In this document: one piece after another, positions 40,812 to 51,500 of the stretch
Position numbering within the stretch: the first letter of the stretch is position 1
Layout: each line of letters opens with the position of its first letter
From: Morinoia aosen
Taxonomy: Eukaryota; Arthropoda; Malacostraca; Amphipoda; Talitridae
Reading direction: 5' to 3'
Length of the DNA stretch: 64,000 nucleotides
NCBI GenBank assembly: GCA_030386875.1
Contig: CM059563.1
Coordinates: 34,572,139-34,636,138 of the forward strand
Notes under the pieces: generated by a model
Told to the model about the DNA's origin: nothing
The model's input: only the letters and a program-made list of their open reading frames with translations
The model's database searches: none
Position numbers and translations under genes: made by a program

Positions 40812-40941
40812 TGTTCTGCGTTGCTTTGTTGTTCAGGATCTTGGTTTACGAGTTTAGATCCTGATCTATTGTTAGTATGTAAGGTGTTCTTCATGAAATG
40901 TTTGTTTCACATTGTCAACAATGTTCACCTCGGCCCTCCAA

Positions 40942-41665
40942 TGTACAAAATTCTACATGTCGATGTAAATTTAGATTCAAATGTAACATTTAGATACCTG
41001 CGGCTGATACGTGCTAGCACATTTTGTTCGGAACTTCTTTCAAGACGTGACCGCAGCTGACCTCAAAACGCAGCAAGTTTGAGCGTCAGATTCCTCACCT
41101 ACCTGCCACTGTTCGCTTCATCTAATCTTCAGTGCCGTGTAATGCATTCAGGCAACGTAACGTTTACGGTTACACTTCAGCCCAGGTTCGCGTGCTGTAC
41201 TGCTGTATTGTCGTACTGTTTTGCGCGCTAGAACATCGTCACTGCCTCTGTAAGCTGCCTGTCCGGAGGGACCCGTGTACGTGTGGGAGCTTCTCGGACC
41301 GTCGCATTGATGGCCCAGACTGGGTAACCGTGGAGTGTGCCAGGAACACTTTTACGGTGTATCAATTATGAACTATAACGTTCTGGTCCTCTGAGCAAGA
41401 ACCTGATAAATTTTCACTTGAAATGCCGTGTATTGTTTAGATCAACGTGTAGCTATTACTATTTAAATTTCATACGTTCAATTACTATTGCCCCGACTGT
41501 AATTGTGACTGTAACTGTGATTTACTAAGAAATTTCATTTATAGGCATAAAAGTGTGCGCTGGGTGGGAGATGCCTGGAGGGAGGAGTCGGGAGTGGACT
41601 CTAGTTTGAAATAAAACTTTCCTTAGAGCCCTGGACTTTTCTTCAATCTTTCATTATTCTGCGCA
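40942..41665 (+). repeat. LTR 3 (3' outer)
   Basis: 724 bp, TG...CA, AATAAA at 41610-41615. It is followed directly by the CCCCG duplication and the resumed 26-bp minisatellite. Confidence 0.92.
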
Positions 41666-41670
41666 CCCCG
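41666..41670. other. Target-site duplication, right (CCCCG)
   Basis: Matches 26723-26727; see the left copy for the argument from the 26-bp unit. Confidence 0.8.
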
Positions 41671-42772
41671 CACCACCTGGTGCTCACTCACCCCCGCACC
41701 ACCTGGCGCTCACTCACCCCCGCACCACCTGGCGCTCACTCACCCCCGCACCACCTGGCGCTCACTAACCCCCGCACCACCTGGCGCTCACTCACCCCCG
41801 CACCACTTAGCGCTCACTCACCCCCGCACCACCTGGCGCTCACTCATCCCCGCAGCACCTGGCGCTCACTCACCCCCGCACCACTTGGCGCTCACTCACC
41901 CCCGCACCACCTGGCGCTCACTCACCCCCGCACCACTTAGCGCTCACTCACCCCCGCACCACCTGGCGCTCACTCATCCCCGCAGCACCTGGCGCTCACT
42001 CACCCCCGCACCACCTGGCGCTCACTCACCCCCGCACCACCTGGCGCTCTCTCACCCCCGCACCACCTGGCGCTCTCTCACCCCCGCACCACCTGGCGCT
42101 CTCTCACCCCCGCACCATCTGGCGCTCTCTCACCCCCGCACCACCTGGCGCTCACTCACCCTCGCACCACCTGGCGCTCACTTTCCCCCGCAACACCTGG
42201 CGCTCACTTTCCCCCGCACCACCTGGCGCTCACTCACCCCCGCACCACCTGGCGCTCACTCACCCCCGCACCACCTGGCGCTCACTCACCCCCGCACCAC
42301 CTGGCGCTCACTCACCCCCGCACCACCTGGCGCTCACTCACCCCCGCACCACCTGGCGCTCACTCACCCCCGCACCACCTGGCGCTCACTCACCCCCGCA
42401 CCACCTGGCGCTCACTCACCCCCGCACCACCTGGCGCTCACTCACCCCCGCACCACCTGGCGCTCACTCACCCCCGCACCACCTGGCGCTCACTCACCCC
42501 CGCAACACCTGGCGCCCACTCACCCCCGCAACACCTGGCGCTCACTCACCCCGCAACACCTGCCGCTCACTCACTCCCGCACCACCTGTCGCTCAGTCAC
42601 TCCCGCACCACCTGGCGCTCACTCACCCCCGCACCACCTGGCGCTCACTCACCCCCGCACCACCTGGCGCTCACTCACCCCCGCACCACCTGGCGCTCAC
42701 TCACCCCCGCACCACCTGGCGCTCACTCACCCCCGCACCACCTGGCGCTCACTCACCCCCGCACCACCTGCC
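41666..42772 (+). repeat. 26-bp minisatellite, right part (about 42 units)
   Basis: Continuation of the array at 25940-26727. The first unit is still the GGTGCTC type, and nearly all later ones are GGCGCTC with sporadic variants (CTTAG, GCAGCACC, TTTCCCCC). Long frames through it, one running on into the 16-bp array, are artefacts. Confidence 0.97.
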
Positions 42773-42828
42773 GGCATGTTACATTCAGTGACATCGATTG
42801 TGTGCAATTGTGAATTGTGTGCAGAATT

Positions 42829-45416
42829 GTGCAGCTGTTGCTGGTGTGCAGTGTTGCTGGTGTGCAGTGCTGCTGGTGTTGCAGTGCTGCTGGTGTTGCA
42901 GTGCTGCTGGTGTGCAGTGCTGCTGCTGTGCAGTGCTGCTGCTGTGCAGTGCTGCTGGTGTTGCAGTGCTGCTGGTGTGCAAAGTTGCTGGTGTGCAGTA
43001 TTGCTGCTGTGCAGTGCTGCTGGTGTGCAGTGCTGCTGGTGTGCAGTGCTGCTGGTGTGCAGTGCTGCTGGTGTGCAGTGCTGCTGGTGTGCAGTGCTGC
43101 TGCTGTGCAGTGCTGCTGCTGTGCAGTGTTGCTGGTGTGCAGTGTTGCTGGTGTGCAGTGCTGCTCGTGTGCAGTGCTGCTCGTGTGCCGTGCTGCTGGT
43201 GTGCCGTGCTGCTGCTGTGCAGTATTGCTGGTGTGCAGTGCTGCTGGTGTGCAGTGCTGCTGGTGTTCAGTGTTGCTGGTGTTCAGTGTTGCTGGTGTTC
43301 AGTGTTGCTGGTGTTCAGTGTTGCTGGTGTTCAGTGTTGCTGGTGTTCAGTGTTGCTGGTGTTCAGTGTTGCTGGTGTTCAGTGTTGCTGGTGTTCAGTG
43401 TTGCTGGTGTTCAGTGTTGCTGGTGTTCAGTGTTGCTGGTGTGCAGTGTTGCTGGTGTGCAGTGTTGCTGGTGTGCAGTGTTGCTGGTGTGCAGTGTTGC
43501 TGGTGTGCAGTGTTGCTGGTGTGCAGTGTTGCTGGTGTGCAGTGTTGCTGGTGTGCAGTGTTGCTGGTGTGCAGTGTTGCTGGTGTGCAGTGTTGCTGGT
43601 GTGCAGTGTTGCTGGTGTGCAGTGTTGCTGGTGTGCAGTGTTGCTGGTGTGCAGTGTTGCTGGTGTGCAGTGTTGCTGGTGTGCAGTGTTGCTGGTGTGC
43701 AGTGTTGCTGATGTGCAGTGTTGCTGGTGTGCAGTGTTGCTGGTGTGCAGTGTTGCTGGTGTGCAGTGTTGCTGGTGTGCAGTGTGCTGGTGTGCAGTGT
43801 TGCTGGTGTGCAGTGTTGCTGTTGTGCAGTGTTTCTGGTGTGCAGTGTTGCTGGTGTGCAGTGCTGCTGGTGTGCAGTGCTGCTGGTGTGCAGTGTTGCT
43901 GGTGTGCAGTGTTGCTGGTGTGCAGTGTTGCTGGTGTGCAGTGCTGCTGGTGTGCAGTGTTGCTGGTGTGCAGTGCTGCTGTTGTGCAGTGCTGCTGGTG
44001 TGCAGTGCTGCTGGTGTGCAGTGCTGCTGGTGTGCAGTGCTGCTGGTGTGCAGTGCTGCTGGTGTGCAGTGCTGCTGGTGTGCAGTGCTGCTGGTGTGCA
44101 GTGCTGCTGGTGTGCAGTGCTGCTGGTGTGCAGTGTTGCTGGTGTGCAGTGTTGCTGGTGTGCAGTGTTGCTGGTGTGCAGTGTTGCTGGTGTGCAGTGT
44201 TGCTGGTGTGCAGTGTTGCTGGTGTGCAGTTTTGCTGGTGTGCAGTGTTGCTGGTGTGCAGTGTTGCTGGTGCGCAGTGCTGCTGGTGTGCAGTGCTGCT
44301 GGTGTGCAGTGTTGCTGGTGTGCAGTGTTGCTGGTGTGCAGTGTTGCTGGTGTGCAGTGTTGCTGGTGTGCAGTGCTGCTGGTGTGCAGTGTTGCTGGTG
44401 TGCAGTGTTGCTGGTGTGCAGTGCTGCTGGTGTGCAGTGTTGCTGGTGTGCAGTGCTGCTGGTGTGCAGTGTTGCTGGTGTGCAGTGTTGCTGGTGTGCA
44501 GTGTTTCTGGTGTGCAGTGTTGCTGGTGTGCAGTGCTGCTGGTGTGCAGTGCTGCTGGTGTGCAGTGTTGCTGGTGTGCAGTGTTGCTGGTGTGCAGTGT
44601 TGCTGGTGTGCAGTGCTGCTGGTGTGCAGTGCTGCTGGTGTGCAGTGTTGCTGGTGTGCAGTGCTGCTGGTGTGCAGTGCTGCTGGTGTGCAGTGCTGCT
44701 GGTGTGCAGTGCTGCTGGTGTGCAGTGCTGCTGGTGTGCAGTGCTGCTGGTGTGCAGTGCTGCTGGTGTGCAGTGCTGCTGGTGTGCAGTGCTGCTGGTG
44801 TGCAGTGCTGCTGGTGTGCAGTGTTGCTGGTGTGCAGTGTTGCTGGTGTGCAGTGTTGCTGGTGTGCAGTGTTGCTGGTGTGCAGTGTTGCTGGTGTGCA
44901 GTGTTGCTGGTGCGCAGTGCTGCTGGTGTGCAGTGCTGCTGGTGTGCAGTGTTGCTGGTGTGCAGTGTTGCTGGTGTGCAGTGTTGCTGGTGTGCAGTGT
45001 TGCTGGTGTGCAGTGCTGCTGGTGTGCAGTGTTGCTGGTGTGCAGTGCTGCTGGTGTGCAGTGCTGCTGGTGTGCAGTGCTGCTGGTGTGCAGTGTTGCT
45101 GGTGTGCAGTGTTGCTGGTGTGCAGTGCTGCTGGTGTGCAGTGCTGCTGGTGTGCAGTGCTGCTGGTGTGCAGTGTTGCTGGTGTGCAGTGTTGCTGGTG
45201 TGCAGTGTTGCTGGTGTGCAGTGTTGCTGGTGTGCAGTGTTGCTGGTGTGCAGTGTTGCTGGTGTGCAGTGTTGCTGGTGTGCAGTGTTGCTGGTGTGCA
45301 GTGCTGCTGGTGTGCAGTGTTGCTGGTGTGCAGTGTTGCTGGTGTGCAGTGCTGCTGGTGTTGCAGTGCTGCTGGTGTTGCAGTGCTGCTGGTGTTGCAG
45401 AGCTGCTGCTGTGCAC
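42829..45416 (+). repeat. 16-bp minisatellite, about 160 units
   Basis: Unit GTGTTGCTGGTGTGCA with a frequent GTGCTG variant, a GTTCAG block at about 43260-43440 and 17-bp units (GTTGCA) at both edges. Since 16 is coprime to 3, three units (48 bp) encode the same 16-residue cycle in any open frame, which yields mutually overlapping frames of 600-900 codons on both strands. These are not proteins. Confidence 0.97.
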
Positions 45417-45419
45417 AAG

Positions 45420-46225
45420 CGCTGTGTGGTGCACTCCCCTACGCTTATCGCAGTTTGACATTGCTTGCCAAAAAATTGAAGACCCAAATCCATTCAGAAA
45501 ACGGCATTGTTGTAATTTTCTCGATAATTTTGAAGAGATGTTCTCAACTGTCCTGCTGTTGTGGCCTGGTCTACAGCATAGATGACGTGCAGGCGTTAGC
45601 GCCCTGGAGTTGTCGCGTGCAAGATACCTCCCTCGAGTGTCGCTGAGGTGGTCGGGATTTTAATCTAATCATAAAATCGAACATTAACTTCGTTATCTTG
45701 AATGTTTTGCTGTTAATACGTGCCGGTAACCCAATTTATTTCTTCATATAATTGCCTAATGAGTCACACTAGAGCTTGTCACTTTTTGAGAACTTGTGCC
45801 TACCAGAATCAGATGACTGATTTGCGTTCTGCAAATTTAATCGATCACAAGACACTTATTCAAATTATGCGTTCCTGAACCGTCGTTAATTTTAGTGGAC
45901 TAAATCATGTGCAAAGCGGTTATAGCTTCAGCTCTATCTATATTGCTATATGGTCAGTGTTTTGGTTAATTTGATGATAGTTATGCTATCGTTCTGTAAT
46001 GCTATGCGCTCTCAACTATTCCTTCCAACAAGCTGTCGTTAAAAACTCATGTCACTTTCAATTCTTTGCGTGATCGCTGTATTCAACTGCAAGGGTTTGA
46101 TGAGTCATGATCTTCATGCAAATTTAAATGCATGTCGGCGGTACAAAAATTTCGTGAACTCTCACCAGTAGACGAGCTGCAAACGATATTCCTAGTCTTG
46201 GCATAGAAGTTGCTATTATATACAG
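45420..46225. other. No gene recognised
   Basis: Unique-looking sequence following the 16-bp array. No exon is well supported. Confidence 0.3.
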
Positions 46226-46357
46226 CTCACAGTATGTGTGTTTATGCCGGTGGTTTTACGATTCGTAACTCAGTGTATGGTATCAAAAATGAAACAGTGT
46301 TCAGGCACCGTTTCCCATTCTCCTGATTCATACCCAAGCGATCCTCATGCGGAGTCT
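46226..46357 (+). CDS. Candidate exon, unassigned
   Basis: An acceptor (GCTATTATATACAG) and a strong donor (GAGTCT then GTAAGTAA) delimit 132 bp that is open in phase 0 for all 44 codons. It includes MPVVLRFVTQCMVSKMKQCS and ends SDPHAES. No family is recognised. It could equally be a non-coding exon, as 44 open codons are not statistically strong. Confidence 0.3.
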
Positions 46358-46439
46358 GTAAGTAATGCTCGCCCTAGTAACCAGCGTTGCATAGATAAAG
46401 ACTTTCCTTGTAAAGTTTTATGGTGAGATAGTGTTTGCC

Positions 46440-47825
46440 AACGGTCGCGTGGCGAGCCCTGCTCTGCGGCAGACTTACGAGATTGTTTTTTTAATTCCTC
46501 TCGTGTGATGTTACCATCGTTTGCGGCGATGAAGAATGCGTACATTTTGTGTTAATTTTTGCAAGGATGAAAAAGGCTTTAACTGAGCCAAGAAGTTTGA
46601 TGCTGCATCTAAGGGATTTCTTGTCTCTTACTCAACCGTTCTACTCGGTGAATGTGAAGACAGTCTCGGTAGTAGTTGAAGAAACAAAATAAGAAATCAA
46701 TACCAGCTTTATTGCTACGTGAAATTGGAGCTTGTTCAGTAGTGCACCTGAGCTGTTATCGAACTTTCTCCCTACAGTACGTTTCACGTACTTGAACCGT
46801 TCTACGAGCGCGCTCTCTTGGACGCATGCCATTCGCATTTCTAGTCATACTCAGAAACTCATTGCATTGTGGAACATTAACTACTGAAGTGTTCGAAATT
46901 TTGCTCAGAAAAACTTTTTTAAATCGTATCACCTCCGTTGCTCTCAGCTGGACCATTACCTTCAATTGCTTGTGAAGACTTGAACTTTCAGTAGTTTTGT
47001 GGCCGTAAGTCGAGGCGGTGTCGTGAAGGGCGAGCTTGCCGCACAACTTGCAACAAAAGCCGCGCTGGCAGAAAGTCTTGTGCTCTGCGCTCGCTGGCCT
47101 TCAAATGTCATGCTCGTGTCGCTCTCACTCTCTGGAAATGAAGTCAGCCTTGGTTGGTTGAATAGTGCTATCATGTCTCTAGATTGCCTTCTTATTAAAC
47201 TTCAATTTTACGCTTCATCCATAAATTTATTTTCGTACTTTGCTTCTTTTGCGAGTGTTTTTTTTATGTAATGGCGATAGGATTATTGTCAAGAATTTCT
47301 TTAGAAATAACGAGTCAATAGATTGTTATTTGTTGCAGTTGAGTCACAGTGGTTATCATTATTTTACTTCGTGATTGACCAAGTTCTTTAGTGGCATTTG
47401 GCAGCGTTGGTACGCTTTGCAGCCACCTGTTCGCTGTTGCGGAACGTTCTTGTTTTGTTTTCGGTTCGGTGGTTATTGTTGTAACGTTCTTGCTCGGTTT
47501 TATTTGATTTTATGTGACCTTTATGGTATGCATTGTGACGATTTTCATGCTGATCTAGTTTCACTCACTCATAGCTATTCGTTTACGACAAAGATTTTAG
47601 ACTAACTTGAGCCCACATGACGTCTGAAAGGTGAAGTAACTAACTAAAGGTAAATTAAATTTATAGAATGTTTGTTCTTGTATTTATTAGTTAAACTTAG
47701 ATAGCACAGGAGTTTCATATTGCGACTTCATCGTAGATTTAGACTTACATTCGAGAATTATCTTCGGCAAACCCGAGACCCGAGATGCTACGCGAACGAG
47801 ATAACGACGTTGAAATATTACCTTT
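46440..47825. other. No gene recognised
   Basis: Both strands have frames of 65-96 codons around 46640-47270, several overlapping each other, without recognisable domains or paired splice sites. Nothing is supportable. Confidence 0.3.
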
Positions 47826-47827
47826 CC

Positions 47828-48180
47828 GTCAGGGGGGTACAACTATTGTATTAATGGGAATTAGCGCTCCCAGGGGAATATGTGAGGTCCCGAGCTAAGG
47901 GTTAGGTAGGTTTTCCTTTTGATAGAATAAGTTTTGTTTTGTTTGTTACGGATAATCTTTTTTTTGTTTCAGTGCTGTCTTGTTTTACAGCACCTACTAC
48001 TTTCTTCTTCAACTTTCATCTTATTTCATAAATTTCTTTCTCAACTTACTGTTTCTATATACACCTTGTGTATAGATTCGGCGCTCCCTGAAATCCATCC
48101 TAAATAGTGCCTTCCTCTCTTTGGAACGCCTTTGTTGCAGTTAGGGAGGCTTAAACTAACATCTAATATCTATTCTAATT
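47828..48180 (+). repeat. R1 dispersed repeat
   Basis: Near full length: GTCAGGGGGGTACAAC head, GCGCTCCCAGGGGAATATG, GCACCTACTACTTTCTTCTT, GTGTATAGATTCGGCG, and an ACTAACATCTAATATCTATT tail. Confidence 0.75.
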
Positions 48181-48295
48181 TGCTAGGGTGCCGACCACCT
48201 ACAAGGTGAAAGATCTTAACCAGCAGTCGCGAAATGATGGTACGGTCGCAATGACAAGTCAAGCTATTGACGGCCCAATGACCTGTTAATTTTAT

Positions 48296-48645
48296 GTTCG
48301 GTTTATGCCCAGGGGGACCATTTGAGGGCCTGAGCTAAACGTTAGGTAGGCTTCCTTTTTGTTGAAATAGAATAGGTTTTGTTTTGTTACGGACCATCTT
48401 TTTCGGTTCACTGCTGTCCTGTTTTTCAGCACCTACTACTTTCTTCTTCAACTTTTTCTTGTTTCATGAACTTCTTTCTTAGCTTACTGTTTCTGTGCAC
48501 CTTTGTGCATAGGTTCCGCGTTCCTTCAACTCCATACTAAATAGTGCCTCTCTCCTTCCTCTCTTAGAACATCTTTGTCGGGTTAAGGAAGGCTAAAACT
48601 TTCTTATATAGTAATAATAATAATAATAGTTCGTTTTATGCTTGA
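48296..48645 (+). repeat. R1 dispersed repeat
   Basis: Starts at CCCAGGGGGACCATTTGAGG and ends in TATATAGTAATAATAATAAT. Closely similar to the copy at 930-1299, with which it shares the TTTCTTATATA junction before the (TAA)n tail. Confidence 0.75.
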
Positions 48646-48804
48646 TTTCACCCATAAATCTTACTCGAGCAAAGATTATTAGCGAAGTAACGAGGCTCAA
48701 ACAGGCACTCTACAAAATAGCTGAGCAATAAGCGGCCAATGAAAAATCGAGGTAAACTCAAGTCAAGCTACGCTTTCCCCCTCCAAGGGGGAAGACTACT
48801 ACGC

Positions 48805-48883
48805 GTACAATGCGTAGTGTATGACTGCTTCTTCTCCCTTCCCTCTGAAGGGAGGAGAAGTAGTCACACACTACGCATTGTAC
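48805..48883. other. Near-perfect hairpin, 79 nt
   Basis: The left arm starts GTACAATGCGTAGTGTATGA and the right arm ends TCACACACTACGCATTGTAC. The two arms of about 38 nt pair with only a handful of mismatches around a tiny loop (CTC). A smaller perfect hairpin (TTCCCCC...GGGGGAA) precedes it at about 48775-48794. The size is compatible with a pre-miRNA-like fold or a MITE relic. No function can be assigned. Confidence 0.75.
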
Positions 48884-49129
48884 GCCCTCTCCCAGTAAAC
48901 TACGGGCCAAAACCTCCTTCCCTTCTTCTTAACTAGTCTGCTGCTCTTCTTCCGCGGCAGTCCGAGGGTACAAGGTATTTTTTAATCTATTGCTCGATTT
49001 TAACGACAGGCGCTGGTTCACGCTGGATTTCATTTCAAGGTGTTCAGAATTACATTTTTGAATCAGTGATGTGTTCGTTTGGAAACAGTGTCCTGGATAT
49101 GATTTAACTGAACGTTTATCTCAAGGGAC

Positions 49130-49390
49130 ATAGGTTGAGGTTTACTAGGTTTGTTTTCGTATGCCATAACGACTGGCGCTCCTCCTTATGGAGACTCAGG
49201 TTACCTATGATGAAAATGTGCCTTTGAGACCCCATTTTTCGCACCCATTCTATGTCTCAGTTTTCATTCCTTCTTAGTTATCTGTGTTATTTTTCGTTTT
49301 TCTTCCTTCCCAATTTGCTAGTTTCATGCCATTTGATGCCCAGTGAATGAACATAATTAATGCAAAGATTTTCCCTAAACTAAAAGCTGT
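49130..49390 (+). repeat. Degenerate R1-family repeat
   Basis: Very diverged. It shares ordered blocks with 540-815 more than with standard R1 (TACTAGGTTTGT, TTTTTCG...CATTC, TTGATGCCCAGTGAATG). Assignment is by eye only. Confidence 0.3.
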
Positions 49391-49574
49391 ACGAAATAGT
49401 CTCTTCTTCTTTGTTTTAAATGAGGGATTCTTAGAATAGTATAATGAGAGCGTTAAGAATTATTTATCCATTCGCTGGTCCTGTGAAATGTTACGTTGTA
49501 ATCCTTGATATTCCAAATAGCCTGAGAAGACTTGAGGGCTGTTTTAAATAGTATGCTGTTAACTCATTTGGATT

Positions 49575-49740
49575 GCTTAATACGGGTGCGCATGAGGGAT
49601 CATTCTCGTGGAGACGTGCCTCAGCTCTCGGGTGCTCTGAACGCTCCCCAGGCCAGGCAGACGCGCTGCTGGTGTCGTGGCGCACCGCGGCGCGCCTGCG
49701 CCAGCCTGGCTGCGAGGTGCCCGCTTGTTTCGCCGCGACT
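49575..49740. other. GC-rich island, possible exon on either strand
   Basis: Strikingly GC- and CpG-rich for this window. Two plus-strand frames and two minus-strand frames are open across it, so reading frame openness says nothing about coding here. No domain is recognised. It lies about 0.4 kb downstream (in minus-strand sense) of the gene C exon and could be a further exon of it. Confidence 0.25.
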
Positions 49741-50163
49741 TATGTTCTCATGTTCTCAGCAAATTTCCTACTCTTCATCCGTTTGAAATATTTTGAGCTT
49801 TGTCTTGCGGAGGCTAAATTTTTCACCAGCACATGTTTAGAATCAAATTATTCCTAAGTTAATCTCACATTTGCGGCTGCTGCACAAACTCACAAACAAA
49901 CCTATTTGCTTGTATTTTTTCCTCGGTGTTTTTTTTTTTGGAGTCACTCACTGGAAAGACTGCCATGTACAACTTTTGGGAATTGGATCGCCATTTGCTG
50001 GGAATGTTTGCTAAAATTGCAGTCACGGTCATTGCGAGTTATATTTTTAGCACTTGTAGCCCTGCTGCCATGTAAAGATAGAGGATTGAAGTCACACCCG
50101 TATTAGGGAATATGTACAGGCTCTGAACAGGGGCTGATCATTAAAGAACAGACGAAGTCTTAC

Positions 50164-50313
50164 CATAATTTTCTTGGTGTGTTCACTGTGCGCTTTGGTT
50201 AATTCCTCGTAAGGGTGAGTGACGGGTAACTCTGTTTGCGGGGTGCAATCAAAGGATGCATTTGATGTTTTTCTGCTGCGACCATTGCTTCTTTGTTCGA
50301 TCAATGACTCCAT
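50164..50313 (-). CDS. Gene C, candidate first coding exon
   Basis: On the minus strand, ATG at 50313 (context CAGTCAATGG) opens 50 codons that end at a consensus donor (ATG then GTAAGA) in phase 0. The peptide begins MESLIEQRSNGRSRKTSN and contains TELPVTHPYEELTKAHSEHT. It is hydrophilic, with a basic-serine stretch, and looks like real protein sequence. I do not recognise the family. The frame is open further upstream to another ATG at 50373, so the start is not certain. Downstream exons would lie at lower coordinates and were not identified with confidence. Confidence 0.4.
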
Positions 50314-50569
50314 TGACTGTGCTCGACTGAACTGTATCTCACGTGACGATACATACTTGTGTATTGTCACCACCGAACTTGAATATCGTCGCTCCCAAGC
50401 TTACGTATCGTCGACCTGATAGCTTACAGCTTTATAAATAAATCTCGCATTGTGTTGCTAAAACTGGTCTATTCAATGCATTTTTTAATGAACATTTGCA
50501 ATTAGCATTTCCAAATACTTAATTTCGAGAAAAATTTCAATATTTGTGTAAGGGATCAAAATGATATTC

Positions 50570-50720
50570 ATTAACACATTGACCTCGATGAATTATACTG
50601 AAGTTCAATATTCAACTCTAATTGAAAGTCGAACTTTTTTGCAATTTTATAAACATCAAACAATAACTGGGTACATTAAATGCCATTAATTTTGAAGGAT
50701 TGTTGAAAATTTGAAAAGGA
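50570..50720 (+). repeat. Dispersed duplicate, copy 1
   Basis: Similar to 52395-52550: ATATTCAA, AAAGTCxAAC, AGCAATTTTATxAA, CAAACAxTAACTGGG and TTAxTTTTxAAxGATTGTT occur in the same order and spacing. Non-coding. Confidence 0.5.
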
Positions 50721-50897
50721 AAGTTAAATTTTCTAAGCCACCTTTAGAATTTAAATTCTTCTAAGCCGCCTACTTGAATGATGAGTACGACCGTCCAAAG
50801 TTGAAATATATTGGGGTTAAACAGGATTTAATTTTGTAGAGTGTTTTATGATAGATTTCTTTGTAGAAAAACATATGCAACGGTCTAGACTCTAGAG

Positions 50898-51122
50898 CTG
50901 GGGTTCTCAACCTTTTTTCAGCCAAGGACCACTTTTATTACACAAAAATAAGGTGAGGACCTCACATGTGTTCCCCTCAGGAATATATGTATATATACAT
51001 TGAACGCACTGTATCATAATATGAGCAGCCATGGAAAGCTGTAAATAAATACTTCAGCTGCAGCCCCTGTTAAATTCGTTAAATTTCGCGGACCCCTGTC
51101 AAAGTGCCACGGACCCCTGGAG
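50898..51122. mobile_element. Truncated hAT-like element end
   Basis: GGGGTTCTCAACCTTTTTTC followed by AGCCAAGGACCAC is the typical start of a Charlie/Zaphod-type hAT end. Further on, GCGGACCCCTG and CACGGACCCCTGG are the accompanying subterminal motifs. The opposite terminal repeat was not found, so the copy is incomplete. Confidence 0.55.
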
Positions 51123-51169
51123 AGAAGTATCAGTTGAAGAGGGAACTGAGATTTCTTTTCTCGCATTGG

Positions 51170-51500
51170 TCATGCTGGTCTCGGCACGCGCTCGAGATCC
51201 CGAGCTTGACAGTTCGCGTGTGCCGTACGCGTATCGACTATCGAGGCCCGTTTAACAGAGAGACGGTACGGTTGTTAGGCTGAGGCGCGACGGTGTTTGC
51301 GAGCTTTTGTCTGCAGGTGTTGCTGATGACGCAAGCTCGTCGAGCGAACCACCATGACACCGCAGCCACGATGACGAGTTGTGCACAGAGTGGAGTGTGA
51401 TGTGGGCCGGTCTATTGATTGCGCCCGCCCTCGTCACACACAGCACTTCAATACGGCTGGATTGTTTACTTCGCAACCGGCGAAACGCTCTGGTGGAATT
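51170..51500. other. GC/CpG-rich segment, possible promoter or 5' exon
   Basis: Raised GC and CpG relative to its surroundings. The minus-strand gene C exon lies 0.9 kb away in the direction of transcription, so this could be its promoter region. On the plus strand an ATG at about 51400 opens a hydrophobic, signal-peptide-like stretch (MWAGLLIAPALVTHSTS). Neither reading is established. Confidence 0.2.

Larger units (their letters stand above)
26728..41665 (+). mobile_element. BEL/Pao retrotransposon tandem dimer (LTR-I-LTR-I-LTR)
   Basis: Three 724-bp LTRs (26728-27451, 33793-34516, 40942-41665) enclose two complete internal regions in the same orientation. Both internal regions carry a primer-binding site, repeat-bearing leader, gag and pol. 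The family call rests on the domain order gag/zinc knuckles, protease-like, RT, RNase H, integrase in that order, the DUF1759/Pao type of gag and RNase H, the Pao-type C-terminal domain, TG...CA LTR ends and 5-bp target duplication. There is no env. The copies differ by a 3-unit (84-bp) length change in the leader array and, as far as I could compare, two coding substitutions. Either the dimer integrated as such, or one insertion was duplicated by unequal exchange between its LTRs. Confidence 0.93.

Noticed and set aside
41885..43711. 608-codon plus-strand frame crossing two arrays
   Set aside because: A fusion of repeat translations of the 26-bp and 16-bp arrays with a short unique linker; no domain.
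42798..45646. Several overlapping reading frames of 600-920 codons on both strands
   Set aside because: They are translations of the 16-bp minisatellite. The same peptide cycle appears in all frames, and the frames end where the array ends.
46641..47271. Four overlapping frames of 65-96 codons on both strands
   Set aside because: Mutually overlapping without domains or paired splice sites.
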